Below, piece after piece: positions 1-10,950 of a stretch of DNA of 64,000 bases (position 1 is the first letter of the stretch; every line of letters starts with the position of its first letter). This stretch comes from Okapia johnstoni (Eukaryota; Chordata; Mammalia; Artiodactyla; Giraffidae), in NCBI GenBank assembly GCA_024291935.2, contig CM044326.1:31310948-31374947 (forward strand), written 5' to 3'. Made by a program: the position numbers and the translations under genes. The notes beneath the pieces were generated by a model, which saw nothing but the letters and a program-made list of their open reading frames with translations, did no database searches and had not been told where the DNA came from.

Positions 1-145
1 TCTTTAGGTTTGAGAAATTTTCAGCCATACTTTCTTCAAATACTTTTCAAGCCCTTTTTCTCTTTCTTCTCCTTGTGGATTCCCTATTATGCATAGATTT
101 GCACACTTTATATTATCTCACAGGTCTCTCACTGTTTTCTTTTTA

Positions 146-2075
146 ATTTATTTGAATTAGAGGCTAATTACTTTACACTATCGTGGTGGTTTTTGCCATA
201 CATTCCCATGAATCAGTCAAGGCTGTACATGTGTTCCCCATCCTGATCCCCCCTCCCACCTTCCTCCCCATCCCATCCCTCAGGATCATCCCAGTGCACC
301 AGCCCTAAGCACCCCGTCTCATGCATCGAACCTGGACTGGCAATCTATTTCACATATGATAATATACATGTTTCATTGCTATTCTCTCAAATCATCCCAC
401 CCTCGCCTTCACCCACAGAGTCCAAAAGTCTGTTCTTCACATCTGTGTCTCTTTTGTTGTCTCACATATAGGGTCATCATTATCATATTTCTAAATTCCG
501 TATACATGCATTAATATATCGTATTGGTGTTTTTCTTTCTGACTCACATTCTCTCTCCATGTGTAACATTAGCTCCTCAGTTTCATCCACCTCATTAGAA
601 CTGATTCAAATCATGCATTCTTTTTAATAGCTGAGTAAATAATTCCATTGTGTATATGTACCACAGCTTTCCTTATCTCCATTTGTCTGCTGATGGACAT
701 CTCTAGTTTGTGCTTCCGTGTCCTCGAGGCTATTGTAAACAGTGCTGCGATGAACATTGGGGTAACACGCCGTCTCTTTGAATTCTGATTTCCTCAGTGT
801 GTATGCCCAGCAGTGGTATTGCTGGGTCATTATGGCAGTTCTACTTCCAGTTTTTTTGAGGCATCTCCACTCACTGTTCTCCTATAGTGGCTTGTACTAG
901 TTTTGCATTCCCACCAACAGTGTAAGAGGGTTCCTTTTTCTTCACACCCTCTTCAGCATTTATATTGCTTGTAGACTTTTGGATAGCAGCGGGTCATTCT
1001 GACGGACATGAATTTGGTACCCTCGCGATGTGGGTTTTATGATTTGCATTTCTATGATAATGAAGGGGTTGTTGAGCATCTTTCATGTGTTTGCTAGCCA
1101 TCTGTATGTCTTCTTTTGAGAAATGTCCTGCTTATTTCTTTGGGCCCATTTTTTTTGATTGGGTCACTTATTTTTACTGGAATTGAGCTGCAGGAGTTGC
1201 TTGATATATTTTGGAGATAATTTCTTTGTCAGTTGCTTCATTTGCTATTATTTTCCCCCATTCTGAAGGCTGAGCTTTTTCACCTTGCTTATAGTTTCCT
1301 TCGTAGTGTGCAAAAGCTTTTAAGTTTACTTAAGCCCCCATTTGTTTTATTTTTGCTTTTATTTCCATTACTCTGGGAGGTGGGTCATAGAGGATTCTAG
1401 CTATGATTACTATTCAGAGAGTGTTTTGGTGCCTATGTTTTACCTCTAGGAGAGTTTTATAGTTTCTGGTCTTACATTTAGATCTTTAATCCATTTTGAG
1501 TTTATTTTTGTGTGTGGTGTTAGAAAGTGTTCTAGTTTCATTCTTTTACAAGTGGTTGACCAGTTTTCCCAGCACCACTTGTTAAAGAGATGGTCTTTTC
1601 TCCATTGTATATTCTTGCCTCCTTTGTCAAAGATAAGGTGTCCATAGGTGTGTGGATTTATCTCTGGGCTTTCTATTCTGTTCCATTGATCTATATTTCT
1701 GTCCTTGTGCCAGTACCATACTGTCTTGATGACTGTGGCTTTGTAGGAGAGCCTGAAGTCAGGCAGGTTGATTTCTTCAGTTCCATTCTTCTTTCTCAAG
1801 ATTGCTTTTGCTATTCGAGGTTTTTGGTATTTCCATACAAATTGTGACATTATTTGTTCTAGTTCTCTGAAAAATACCATTGTAGCTTGACAGGGATACA
1901 TTGAATCTATAGATTGCTTTGGGTAGTATACTCATTTTTACTATATTGATTCTTCCAATCCATGAACATGGTATATTTCTCCATCTATTTGTGTCATCTT
2001 TGATTTCCTTCATCAGTGTTTTATAGTTTTCTGTATATAGGTCTTTTGTTTCTTTAGGTAGATATATACTCAAAT
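146..2075 (-). mobile_element. LINE L1 (ruminant type), 3' part: 3'UTR and C-terminal part of ORF2
   Basis: Read on the minus strand, 1446-1901 encodes a typical L1 ORF2 C-terminal stretch (motifs such as [15 protein letters not shown] and [20 protein letters not shown]). From about 1400 down to 146 comes the rest of ORF2 and the 3'UTR, including the GA-rich segment seen as pyrimidine-rich DNA at 236-290, and a short poly(A) seen as T-rich DNA just below 150. The reading frame is broken by stops and shifts, so the copy is dead. It is interrupted at about 2075 by a BovB insertion and resumes at about 5952. The first 140 bases are AT-rich and may belong to another L1, but I cannot assign them firmly. 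Confidence 0.9.
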
Positions 2076-2809
2076 TTGGAAAGCTCAGCAGTGGCCACAG
2101 GACTGGAAAAGATCAGTTTTCATTTCAATCCCAAAGAAAGGCAATGCCAAAGAATGCTCAAACTACCACACAATTGCACTCATCTCACATGCTAGTAATG
2201 TAATGCTCAAAATTCTCCAGACCAGGCTTCAGCAATACGTGAACCGTGAACTTCCACATGTTCAAGCTGGTTTTAGAAAAGGCAGAGGAACCAGAGATCA
2301 AATTGCCAACATCCACTGGATCATTGAAAAAGCAAGAGAGTTCTAGAAAAACACCTATTTCTGCTTTATTGACTATGCCAAAGCCTTTGACTGTGTGGAT
2401 CACAATAAACTGTGGAAAATTCTTCAAGAGATGGGAACACCAGACCACCTGACCTGCCCCTTGAGAAACCTGTATGCAGGTCAGGAAGCAACAGTTAGAA
2501 CTGGACATGGAACAACAGACTGGTTCCAAATAGGAAAAGGAGTCCGTCAAGGCTGTATATTGTCACCCTGCTTATTTAACTTATAGGCAGAGTACATCAT
2601 GAAAAACGCTGGGCTGGAGGAAGCACAAGCTGGAATCAACATTGCCAGGAGAAATATCAATAGCCTCAGATATGCAGATGACACCACCCTTATGGCAGAA
2701 AGTGAAGAAGAACTAAAGAGCCTCTTGATGAAAGTGAAAGAGGAGAGTGAAAAAGTTGACTTAAAGCTCAACGTTCAGAAAACTAAGATCATGGCATCCG
2801 GTCCCATCA
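2076..2809 (+). mobile_element. BovB (RTE) LINE, + strand copy, first part (reverse transcriptase)
   Basis: The + strand encodes central RTE reverse transcriptase in broken pieces: 2246-2452, 2395-2586 (with LVDHNKLW-like and FQIGKGVRQGCILSPCLFNL motifs) and 2599-2814 (with the LRYADDTTLMAE catalytic box, the YADD motif). In-frame stops (e.g. at about 2343 and 2584) inactivate it. At 2809 it is cut by a BovB copy in the opposite orientation. The sequence that should follow (the ITSW... region, then C-terminal part) resumes at about 5310, so the two parts were once contiguous. Confidence 0.88.
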
Positions 2810-5309
2810 GTTAGTTCAGTTCAGTTCAGTTGCTCTGTCGTGTCCGACTCTCTGCGACCCCATGAATTGCAGCATGCCAGGCCTCTCTGTCCATCACCAA
2901 CTCCCAGAGTCTACCCAAACCCATGTCCATTGAGTCGGTGATGCTTTCCAACCATCTCATCCTCCGTCGTCCCCTTCTCCTCCTGCCCCCAATCCTACCC
3001 AGAATTAGGGTCTTTTCCAATGAGTTAACTTTTCGCATGAGGTGGCCAAAGTATTGGAGTTTCAGCTTCACCATCAGTCCTTCCAATGAACACCCAGAAC
3101 TGATCTCTTTTAGGATGGATTGATTGGATCTCCTTGCAGTCCAAGGGACTCTCAAAAGTATTCTCCAACACCACAGTTCAAAAGCATCAATTCTGCGGCT
3201 CTCAGCTTTCTTCACTGTCCAACTCGCACATCCATACATGACCACTGGAAAAACCATAGCCTTGACTAGGCAGACCTTTGTTGGCAAAATAATGTCTCTG
3301 CTTTTCAATATGCTATCTAGGTTGGCCATAACCTTCCTTCCAAGGAGTAAGCGTCTTTTAATTTCATGGCTGCAATCACCATCAGCAGTGATTTTGGAGC
3401 CCCCCCAAAAAAAGTCTGGCACTGTCTCCACTGTTTCCCCATCTATTTCCCATGAAGTGATGGGACCAGATGCCATGATCTTAGTTTTCTGAACATTGAG
3501 CTTTAAGCCAACTTTTTCCACTCTCCTCTTTCACTTTCATCAAGAGGCTCTTTAGTTCTTCTTCACTTTCTGCCATAAGGGTGATGTCATCCGCATATCT
3601 GAGGTTATTGATATTTCTCCCGGCAATCTTGATTCCAGCTTGTGTTTCTTCCAGCCCAGCTTTTCCCATGATGTACTCTGCCTATAAGTTAAATAAGCAG
3701 GGTGACAATATACAGCCTTGACGGACTCCTTTTCCTATTTGGAACCAGTCTGTTGTTCCATGTCCAGTTCTAACTGTTGCTTCCTGACCTGCATACAGGT
3801 TTCTCAAGGGGCAGGTCAGGTGGTCTGGTGTTCCCATCTCTTGAAGAATTTTCCACAGTTTATTGTGATCCACACAGTCAAAGGCTTTGGCATAGTCAAT
3901 AAAGCAGAAATAGGTGTTTTTCTAGAACTCTCTTGCTTTTTCAATGATCCAGTGGATGTTGGCAATTTGATCTCTGGTTCCTCTGCCTTTTCTAAAACCA
4001 GCTTGAACATGTGGAAGTTCACGGTTCACGTATTGCTGAAGCCTGGTCTGGAGAATTTTGAGCATTACATTACTAGCATGTGAGATGAGTGAAATTGTGT
4101 GGTAGTTTGAGCATTCTTTGGCATTGCCTTTCTTTGGGATTGGAACGAAAACTGATCTTTTCCAGTCCTGTGGCCACTGCTGAGTTTTCCAAATTTGCTG
4201 GCATATTGAGTGCAGCACTTTCACAGCATCACCTTTGAGGATTTGAAATAGCTCAACTGGAATTCCATCACCTCTGCTAACTTTGTTCGTAGTGATGCTT
4301 TCTAAGGCCCACTTGACTTCACATTCCAGGATGTCTGGCTCTAGGTGAGTGATCACATCATCGTGATTATCTGGATCGTGAAGATCTTTATTGTACAGTT
4401 CTTCTGTGTATTCTTGCCACCTCTTCTTAATATCTTCTGCTTCTCTTAGGTCCATACCATTTCTGTCCTTTATCGAGCCTGTCTTTGCATGAAATGTTCC
4501 TTTGGTATCTCTAATTTTCTTGAATATATCTCTAGTCTTTCCCAATCTGTTGTTTTCCTCTATTTCTTTGCACTGATTGCTGAGGAAGGCTTTCTTATCT
4601 CTCCTTGCGATTCTTTGGAACTCTGCATTCATATGGGAATATCTTTCCTTTTCTCCTTTGCTTTTCACTTCTCTTCTCTTCCCAGCTATCTGTAAGGCCT
4701 CCTCAGACAGCCATTTTGCTTTTTTGCATTTCTTTTCCATGGGGATTGTCTTTATCTCTGTCTCCTGTACAATGTCACGAATCTCTGTCCATAGTTCATC
4801 AGGCACTCTGTCTATCAGATCTAGTCACTTAAATCTATTTGTCACTTCTACTGTATACTCATAAGGGATTTGACCTAGGTCATACCTGAATGGACTAGTG
4901 GTTTTCCCTACTTTCTTCAATTTAAGTCTGAATTTGACAATAAGCAGTTCATGATCTGAGCCACAGTCTGCTCCCAGTTTTGTTTTTGCTGACTGTATAG
5001 AGCTTCTCCATCTTTGGCTGCAAAGAATATAATCAATCTGATTTCAGTGTTGACCATCTGGTGATGTTCACGTGTAGAGTCTTCTCTTGTGCTGTTGGAA
5101 GTGGGTGTTTGCTATGACCAGTGCGTTCTCTTGGCAAAACTCTATTAGCCTTTGCCCTGCTTCACTCTGTACTCCAAGGGCTAATTTGCCTGTCACTCCA
5201 AGTGTTTCTTGACTTCCTACTTTTGCATTCCAGTCCCCTATAATGAAAAGGACATCTTTTTTGGGTGTTAGTTCTAGAAGGTCTTGTAGGTCTTCATAGA
5301 ACCGTTCAA
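2810..5309 (-). mobile_element. BovB (RTE) LINE, minus strand copy, 5'-truncated, nested in another BovB
   Basis: Read on the minus strand from 5309 down, it encodes the end of the endonuclease (a GDWNAKVGSQ motif at about 5225-5255), the endonuclease-RT linker and N-terminal RT (3922-4806, 294 codons open), the RT core with LRYADDITLMAE (3481-3669) and a C-terminal region (2826-3521) ending in the BovB 3' tail, with the repeated GTTCA motif near 2812-2830. Frames are broken by stops. It interrupts a + strand BovB. The short ATCA at both junctions (about 2806 and 5310) is a possible target duplication. Its length of 2.5 kb indicates 5' truncation. Confidence 0.88.
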
Positions 5310-5951
5310 TCACTTCATGGCAAATAGATGGGGAAACAGTGGAAACAGTGGCTGACTTTATTTTTGAGGGCTCCAAAATCACTGAAGATAGTGATTGTAG
5401 CCATGAAATTAAAAGACACTTACTCCTTGGAAGGAAAGTTATGACCAACCTAGACAGCATATTAAAGGGCAGAGACATTACTTTGCCAACAAAGGTCCGT
5501 CTAGTCAAGGCTATGGTTTTTCCAGTGGTCATGTATGGATGTGAGACTTGGACTATAAAGAAAGCTGAGCTCCGAAGAATTGATGCTTTTGAACTGTGTT
5601 GGAGAAGACTCTTGAGAGTCCCTTGAACTGCAAGGAAGTCCAACCAGTCCATCCTAAAGGAGATCAGTCCTGAATGTTCGTTGGAAGGACTGATGTTGAA
5701 GCTGAAACTCCAATACTTTGGCCACCTGATGTGAAGAGCTGACTAACTGGAAAAGACCCTGATTCTGGGAAAGATTGAGGGCAGGAGGAGAAGGGGACTA
5801 CAGAGAATGAGATGGTTGGATGGCATCACTGACTCAATGGACATAGGTTTGGGTGGACTCTGGCAGTTGGTGATGGACAGGGAGGCCTGACGTGCTGTGG
5901 TTCATGGGGTGGCAAAGAGTCAGACACGACTGAGCAACTGAACTGAACTGA
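5310..5951 (+). mobile_element. BovB (RTE) LINE, + strand copy, 3' part
   Basis: This is the continuation of the BovB whose first part ends at 2809. It encodes the C-terminal BovB region (5339-5626 open; motifs [20 protein letters not shown]) and ends with the repeated AACTG motif of the BovB 3' end at about 5935-5952. After it, the host L1 sequence resumes. Confidence 0.87.
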
Positions 5952-7540
5952 ACTCATTCCTAAATATTTTATTCTTTTCATTGCAATGGTGAATGGAATT
6001 GTTTCCTTAATTTCTCTTTCTGTTTTCTCATTGTTAGTGTATAAGAATGTAAGGGATTTCTGTGTGTTAATTTTATACCCTGCAACTTTACTATATTCAT
6101 TGATTAGCTCTAGTATTTTTCTGGTGGAGTCTTTAGGGTTTTCTATGTAGAGGATCATGTCATCTGCAAACAGTGAGAGTTTTACTTCTTCTTTTCCAAT
6201 CTGGATTCCTTTTATTTCTTTTTCTTCTATGATTGCTGTGACTTAAAGTTCCAAAACTATGTAAAATAGTAGCGTGAGAGTAGGCATCTTTGTCTTGTTC
6301 CTGACTTTAGAGGAAAAACTTTCAATTTTTCACCATTGAGGATAATGTTTACTGTGGGTTTATCATATATGGCTTTTATTATGTTGAGGTATGTTCCTAC
6401 TATGCCTGCTTTCTGGCAGGTTTTTATCATAAATGGATGTTGAATTTTGTCAAGGGCTTTCTCTGCATCTACTGAGATAATCATATGTTTTTTATCGTTC
6501 AATTTGTTAATGTGGTGTATCACATTGGTGGATTTGCGAATATTGAAGAATCCTTGCATCCCTGGGATAAAGCCCACTTGGTCATGCTGTATGATCTTTT
6601 TAATATGTTGTTGGATTCTGTTTGCTAGAATTTTGTTAAGGATTTTTGCATCTATGTTCTTCAGTGACATTGGCCTGTAGTTTTCTTTTTTTGTGGCATC
6701 TTTGTCTGGTTTTGGTATTAGGGTGATGGTGACCTCATAGAATGAGTTTGGAAGTTTCCCTTCCTCTGCAATTTTCTGGAAGAGTTTGGGTAGGATAGGT
6801 GTTATCTCTTCTCTAAATATTTGATAGAGTTCAGCTGTGAAGCCCTCTGGTCCTGGGCTTTTGTTTGTTGGAAGATTTCTGATTACAGTTTCGATTTCTG
6901 TGCTTGTGATGGGTCTGTTAACATTTTCTATTTCTTCCCGGTTCAGTTTTGTGAAGTTATACTTTTCTAAGAATTTGTCCATTTCTTCCAAGTTGTCCAT
7001 TTTATTGGCATATAGTTGCTGATAGCAGTCTCTTATGATCCTTTGTATTTCTGTGTTGTCTGTTGTGATTTCTCCGTTTTCATTTCTAATTTTGTTGATT
7101 TGATTCTTCTCCCTTTTTTTCTTGATGAATCTGGCTAATGGTTTGTCTATTTTATTTATCTTCTCAAAAAAGCAGCTTTTGGCTTTGTTGATTTTGGCTA
7201 TGGTCTCCTTTGTTTATTTTGCATTTATTTCTGCCCTAATTTTTATGATTTCTTTCCTTCTCCTAACCCTGGGGTGCTTCATTTCTTCTCTTTCTAGTTG
7301 CTTTAGGTGTAGAGTGGGGTTATTTATTTGATTTCTCGCCTGTTTCTTGAGGTACACCTTTATTGCTATGAACCTTTCCCTTAGCACTGCTTTTACTGAA
7401 TCCCATAGGGTTTGGGTTGTTGTGTTTTCATTTTCATTCATTTCTATGCATATTTTGATTTCTTCTGTGATTTGTTGGTTATTCAGAAGTGTGTTATTTA
7501 GCCTCCATATGTTTGTATTTTTAATAGTTTTTTTTCCTGT
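5952..7540 (-). mobile_element. LINE L1, ORF2 reverse transcriptase region (continuation)
   Basis: Minus-strand frames at 6257-7000 (247 codons) encode L1 reverse transcriptase, with [46 protein letters not shown] and [19 protein letters not shown] motifs. 5826-6158 continues through the thumb region. This is the same element as at 146-2075. Stops and frameshifts show it is not functional. A short BovB fragment is inserted at 7541. Confidence 0.9.
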
Positions 7541-7730
7541 TCAGTGCAGTTCAGTCGCTCAGTTGTGTCCGACTCTTTGTGACCCCATGACTTGCAGCAC
7601 GCCAGGCCTCTCTATCCATCACCAACTCCCGGAGTCCACCCAAACCCATGTCCATCGAGTCAGTGATGCCATCCCACCGTCTCATCCTCTGTCGTCCCCT
7701 TCTCCTCCTGTCCCCAATCCTACCCAGCAT
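7541..7730 (-). mobile_element. Short BovB-derived 3' fragment inserted in L1
   Basis: A 190-bp BovB 3'-end fragment in minus orientation (GTTCAGT start, GTGTCCGACTC motif). It is flanked by a perfect 10-bp target-site duplication TTTTTCCTGT at 7531-7540 and 7731-7740, so it is a clean retrotransposition into the older L1. Confidence 0.88.
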
Positions 7731-9813
7731 TTTTTCCTGTAGTTGACATCTAATCTTACGCATTGTGATCAGAAAAGATGCTTGAAATGATTTCAATTTT
7801 TTTGAATTTACCAAGGCTAGATTTGTGGCCCAGGATGTGATCTATCCTGGAGAAAGTTCCCTGTGCACTTGAGAAAAAGTTGAAATTCATTGTTTTAGGG
7901 TGAAATGTTCTATAGATATCAATTAGGTCAAACTGGTCCATTGTATTATTTAAAGTTTGTGTTTCCTTGTTAATTTTCTGTTTAGTTCATCTATCCATTG
8001 ATGTGAGTGGGGTATTAAAGTCTTCCAATATTAGTGTGTTACTGTTAATTTCCCCTTTCATACTAGTTAGCATTTGCCTTACATATTGCGGTGCTCCTAT
8101 GTTGGGTGCATATATATTTATAATTGTTATATCTTCCTCTTGGATTGATCCTTTGATCATTATGTAGTGTCCTTCTTTGTCTCTTTTCACGGCCTTTATT
8201 TCAAAGTCTATTTTATCTGATATGAGTATTGCTACTCCTGCTTTCTTTTGGTCTCCATTTGTGTGAAATATCTTTTTCCAGCCCTTCACTTTCAGTCTTA
8301 TGTGTCCCTAGGTTTGAGGTGGGTCTCTTGTAGACAGCATATGTAGGGGTCTTGTTTTTGTATCCATTCAGCCAGTCTTTGTCTTTTGGTCGGGGCATTC
8401 AACCCATTTACATTTAAGGTAGTTATTGATAAGTATGGTCCCGTTGCCATTTACTTTGTTGTTTTGGGTTCGAGTTTATGAACATTTCCCGTGTTTCCTG
8501 TCTAGAGAAGATCCTTTAGCATTTGTTGAAGAGCTGGTTTGGTGGTGCTGAATTCTCTCAGCTTTTGCTTGTCTGTAAAGCTTTTGATTTCTCCTTCATA
8601 TTTGAATGCGATCCTTGCTGGGTACGGTAATCTGGGTTGTAGGTTATTCTCTTTCATTACTTTCAGTATGTCCTGCCATTCCCTTCTGGCCTGAAGAGTT
8701 TCTAATGAAAGAATCAGCTGTTATCCTTATGGGGATCCCCTTGTGTGTTATTTGTTGTTTTCCCCTTGCTGCTTGTAATATTTGTTCTTTGTGTTTGGTC
8801 TTCGTTAATTTGATTAATATGTGTCTTGGGGTGTTTCGCCTTGGGTTTATCCTGTTTGGGACTCTCTGGGTCTCTTGGACTTTGGTGGCTATTTCTTACC
8901 CCATTTTAAGGAAGTTTTCAACTCTTATCTCCTCAAGTATTTTCTCATGGTCTTTCTTTCTGTATTCTTCTTCTGGGACTCCTATGATTCAAATGTTGGG
9001 GGTTTGACATTGTCCCAGAGGTCTCTGAGGTTGTCCCCATTTCTTTTCATTCTTTTTTCTTTTTTCCTCCTGCTTCATTTATTCCCACCATTCTATCTTC
9101 CACCTCACTTATCCTATCTTCTGCCTCAGTTATTCTACTGTTGGTTCCCTCCCAAGTGCTTTTGATCTCAGTTATTGCATTATTCATTATTGATCGACTC
9201 TTTTTTTATTTCTTCTAGGTCCTTGCTAAACTTTTCTTGCATCTTCTCAATTCTTGTCTCCAGACTATTTATCTGTAACTCCATTTTGTTTTCAAGATTT
9301 TGGATCGTTTTTCAGGTAGACTCCCTATCTCGTCCTCTTTTGTTTGGTTTGGTGGGCTTTTATCATGTTCCTTTGCCTGCTGAATCTCTCTCTGCCTTTT
9401 CATCTTGTTTGGGTTGCTGTGTTTGTGGTGGCCTTTCCTCTTACTGCTTTTATAGGGATATTTTTTGGCTTCCTGTGTGCTCTTTATATCGGATGCCTTT
9501 CACTGGTCTATCCTCCAGGTCACTTATTCTTTCTTCCACAAGATTCATCTTGCTATTCATTGCCTTGAGCTCAGCATGCGTCTCAGCAATGGAATTTTCC
9601 AATTTTTCTTGCTCCTTTATAGTTTTTCATCCTTTCAGCAGTAATCTGCCTTTCTGTTGATAGCCTTTCATAATTCCTTCAGTATTTTCATCACTTCCTT
9701 TTTGAAGTTGGTGCCCTTAGGCTCAAGAGGTCTGTCTCATTGTTTGTTCCTTCTGGGGAATTCCCTTGGTCTTTTAGGTGGGAGTGGTTTCTCTGATTCT
9801 TCATTTTACTCAT
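7731..9813 (-). mobile_element. LINE L1, ORF2 endonuclease and ORF1
   Basis: On the minus strand, 7987-8289 encodes the L1 endonuclease (VAILISDKIDFEIKAV, IINIYAPNIGAP) and 8213-8398 the start of ORF2. Upstream (8.5-9.81 kb) lies ORF1, broken into short frames. Its likely start is the ATG at 9813, followed by SKMKNQRNHSHLKDQG, which is typical of L1 ORF1 N-termini. The protein is not intact. Confidence 0.85.
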
Positions 9814-10950
9814 ATTTCTCCCAGCCTGTGAGTTTAGGGGAAACAGTTGTCTACTGTGGTCTTCGTGGGCTATTTTATAAGGGAGTAGCCTGCATAGGCT
9901 TAATATACTTTGGTGCAAAGGCTGTTTTTAGCGTGAATGCCTGCCGTCTCTTTCCAAAGTGTGTGCTTGCCGTCAGTCATCCCCTTGATAGGAGGTGTGC
10001 ACTGGGCATTGAGCAAGGTTTCCATTTTGCTCTGTGGGTGTCACAGCCCTGTTGGGGCAGGGTCTGCACCATCACTGTTGGAGTAGAGGCCCTCAGATCT
10101 GTTTCTGAACTTCATTTATGATCTGTGGTGGGAGGTAGATGTGACTGGAGCACCCCCACTGGAGAGAAGCCACTGAGTATTCCTCTCTGGAGCTGTTCAT
10201 CCAGGAGTGTGCTGTGCTGTGTCACCTGCCACCTGATGTGACAGCTCACAAAGTACACTGCTGTTGGCACTGCCAGTGGCCCCACCTCATTAGTGGGCAT
10301 GCTGGCAACCTGCCCTCAGTCATTGTTTTCACAAGGCCACCAGCTCAGATCCGCTGAGTGCAGGCTCCAGGAACACAGTGGTTGTGGGCCTGGACCTGCC
10401 GTGGAGGCAGCTAAGAGCCACCCAGCCCAGTACTGGCACACATGCACCTACACAGCCCACAGCGGCCAAGAACAGACCTTTCCAGCTGCTGGAGCACCTG
10501 CTGTCCATCTGGAGGCCCTACAGCTGCTGAGCTCACAAAGACGGCCGTGGTGATAAATTCACAGCTCACACAGCCACGGGAAGAGATCTCAGCCCTGCTT
10601 CCTAAGTCAAACAGACCCTGGGGCTCAGCTATGGTTTCAGCCCCACCTCCACGAGTGGGCAACCCACTGTGTCTGCTCCTGGAGCCTGCCGAGGCAGCAG
10701 CAGCTGAGACATACACTCCTGAACCTGCCACTGTGGTCCTGTTGAGCGCACCCCAGAAACTGCCAAGGTGTTATTCTATTGATCACATCCCAGAGCCTAC
10801 CAAGGTGGTGTCCTGTGGGGTGAACCCCGGAGCCCGCCATGGTGGTGTCCGATCAGGCACACCCTGGAGCCTGCCAAGGTGCTGTCCTGTCAGGCACACC
10901 ACAGAGCCCTCCAAGTTGATGTCCTATGCAGCACATGGGCAGCAAGTTTG
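9814..10950 (-). mobile_element. Probable L1 5'UTR
   Basis: This DNA lies directly upstream (on the minus strand) of the L1 ORF1 start and is GC-richer than the rest of the element, as expected of an L1 5'UTR/promoter. The upstream border is not determinable by eye and may extend to about 11.7 kb. It includes a 37-bp tandem repeat, listed separately. Confidence 0.5.
10678..10935. repeat. Tandem repeat, 37-bp period, about 7 units
   Basis: Units begin with CC(T/C)(G/A)GAGCCTGCCAAGGTGG-like sequence at 10678, 10715, 10752, 10789, 10826, 10863 and 10900, exactly 37 bp apart. Units diverge by several substitutions, but spacing is kept without indels. It lies in the presumed 5'UTR of the minus-strand L1. 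Confidence 0.85.

Noticed and set aside
3922..4806. 294-codon RT frame as a host gene
   Set aside because: It is BovB reverse transcriptase within a truncated, nested retrotransposon.
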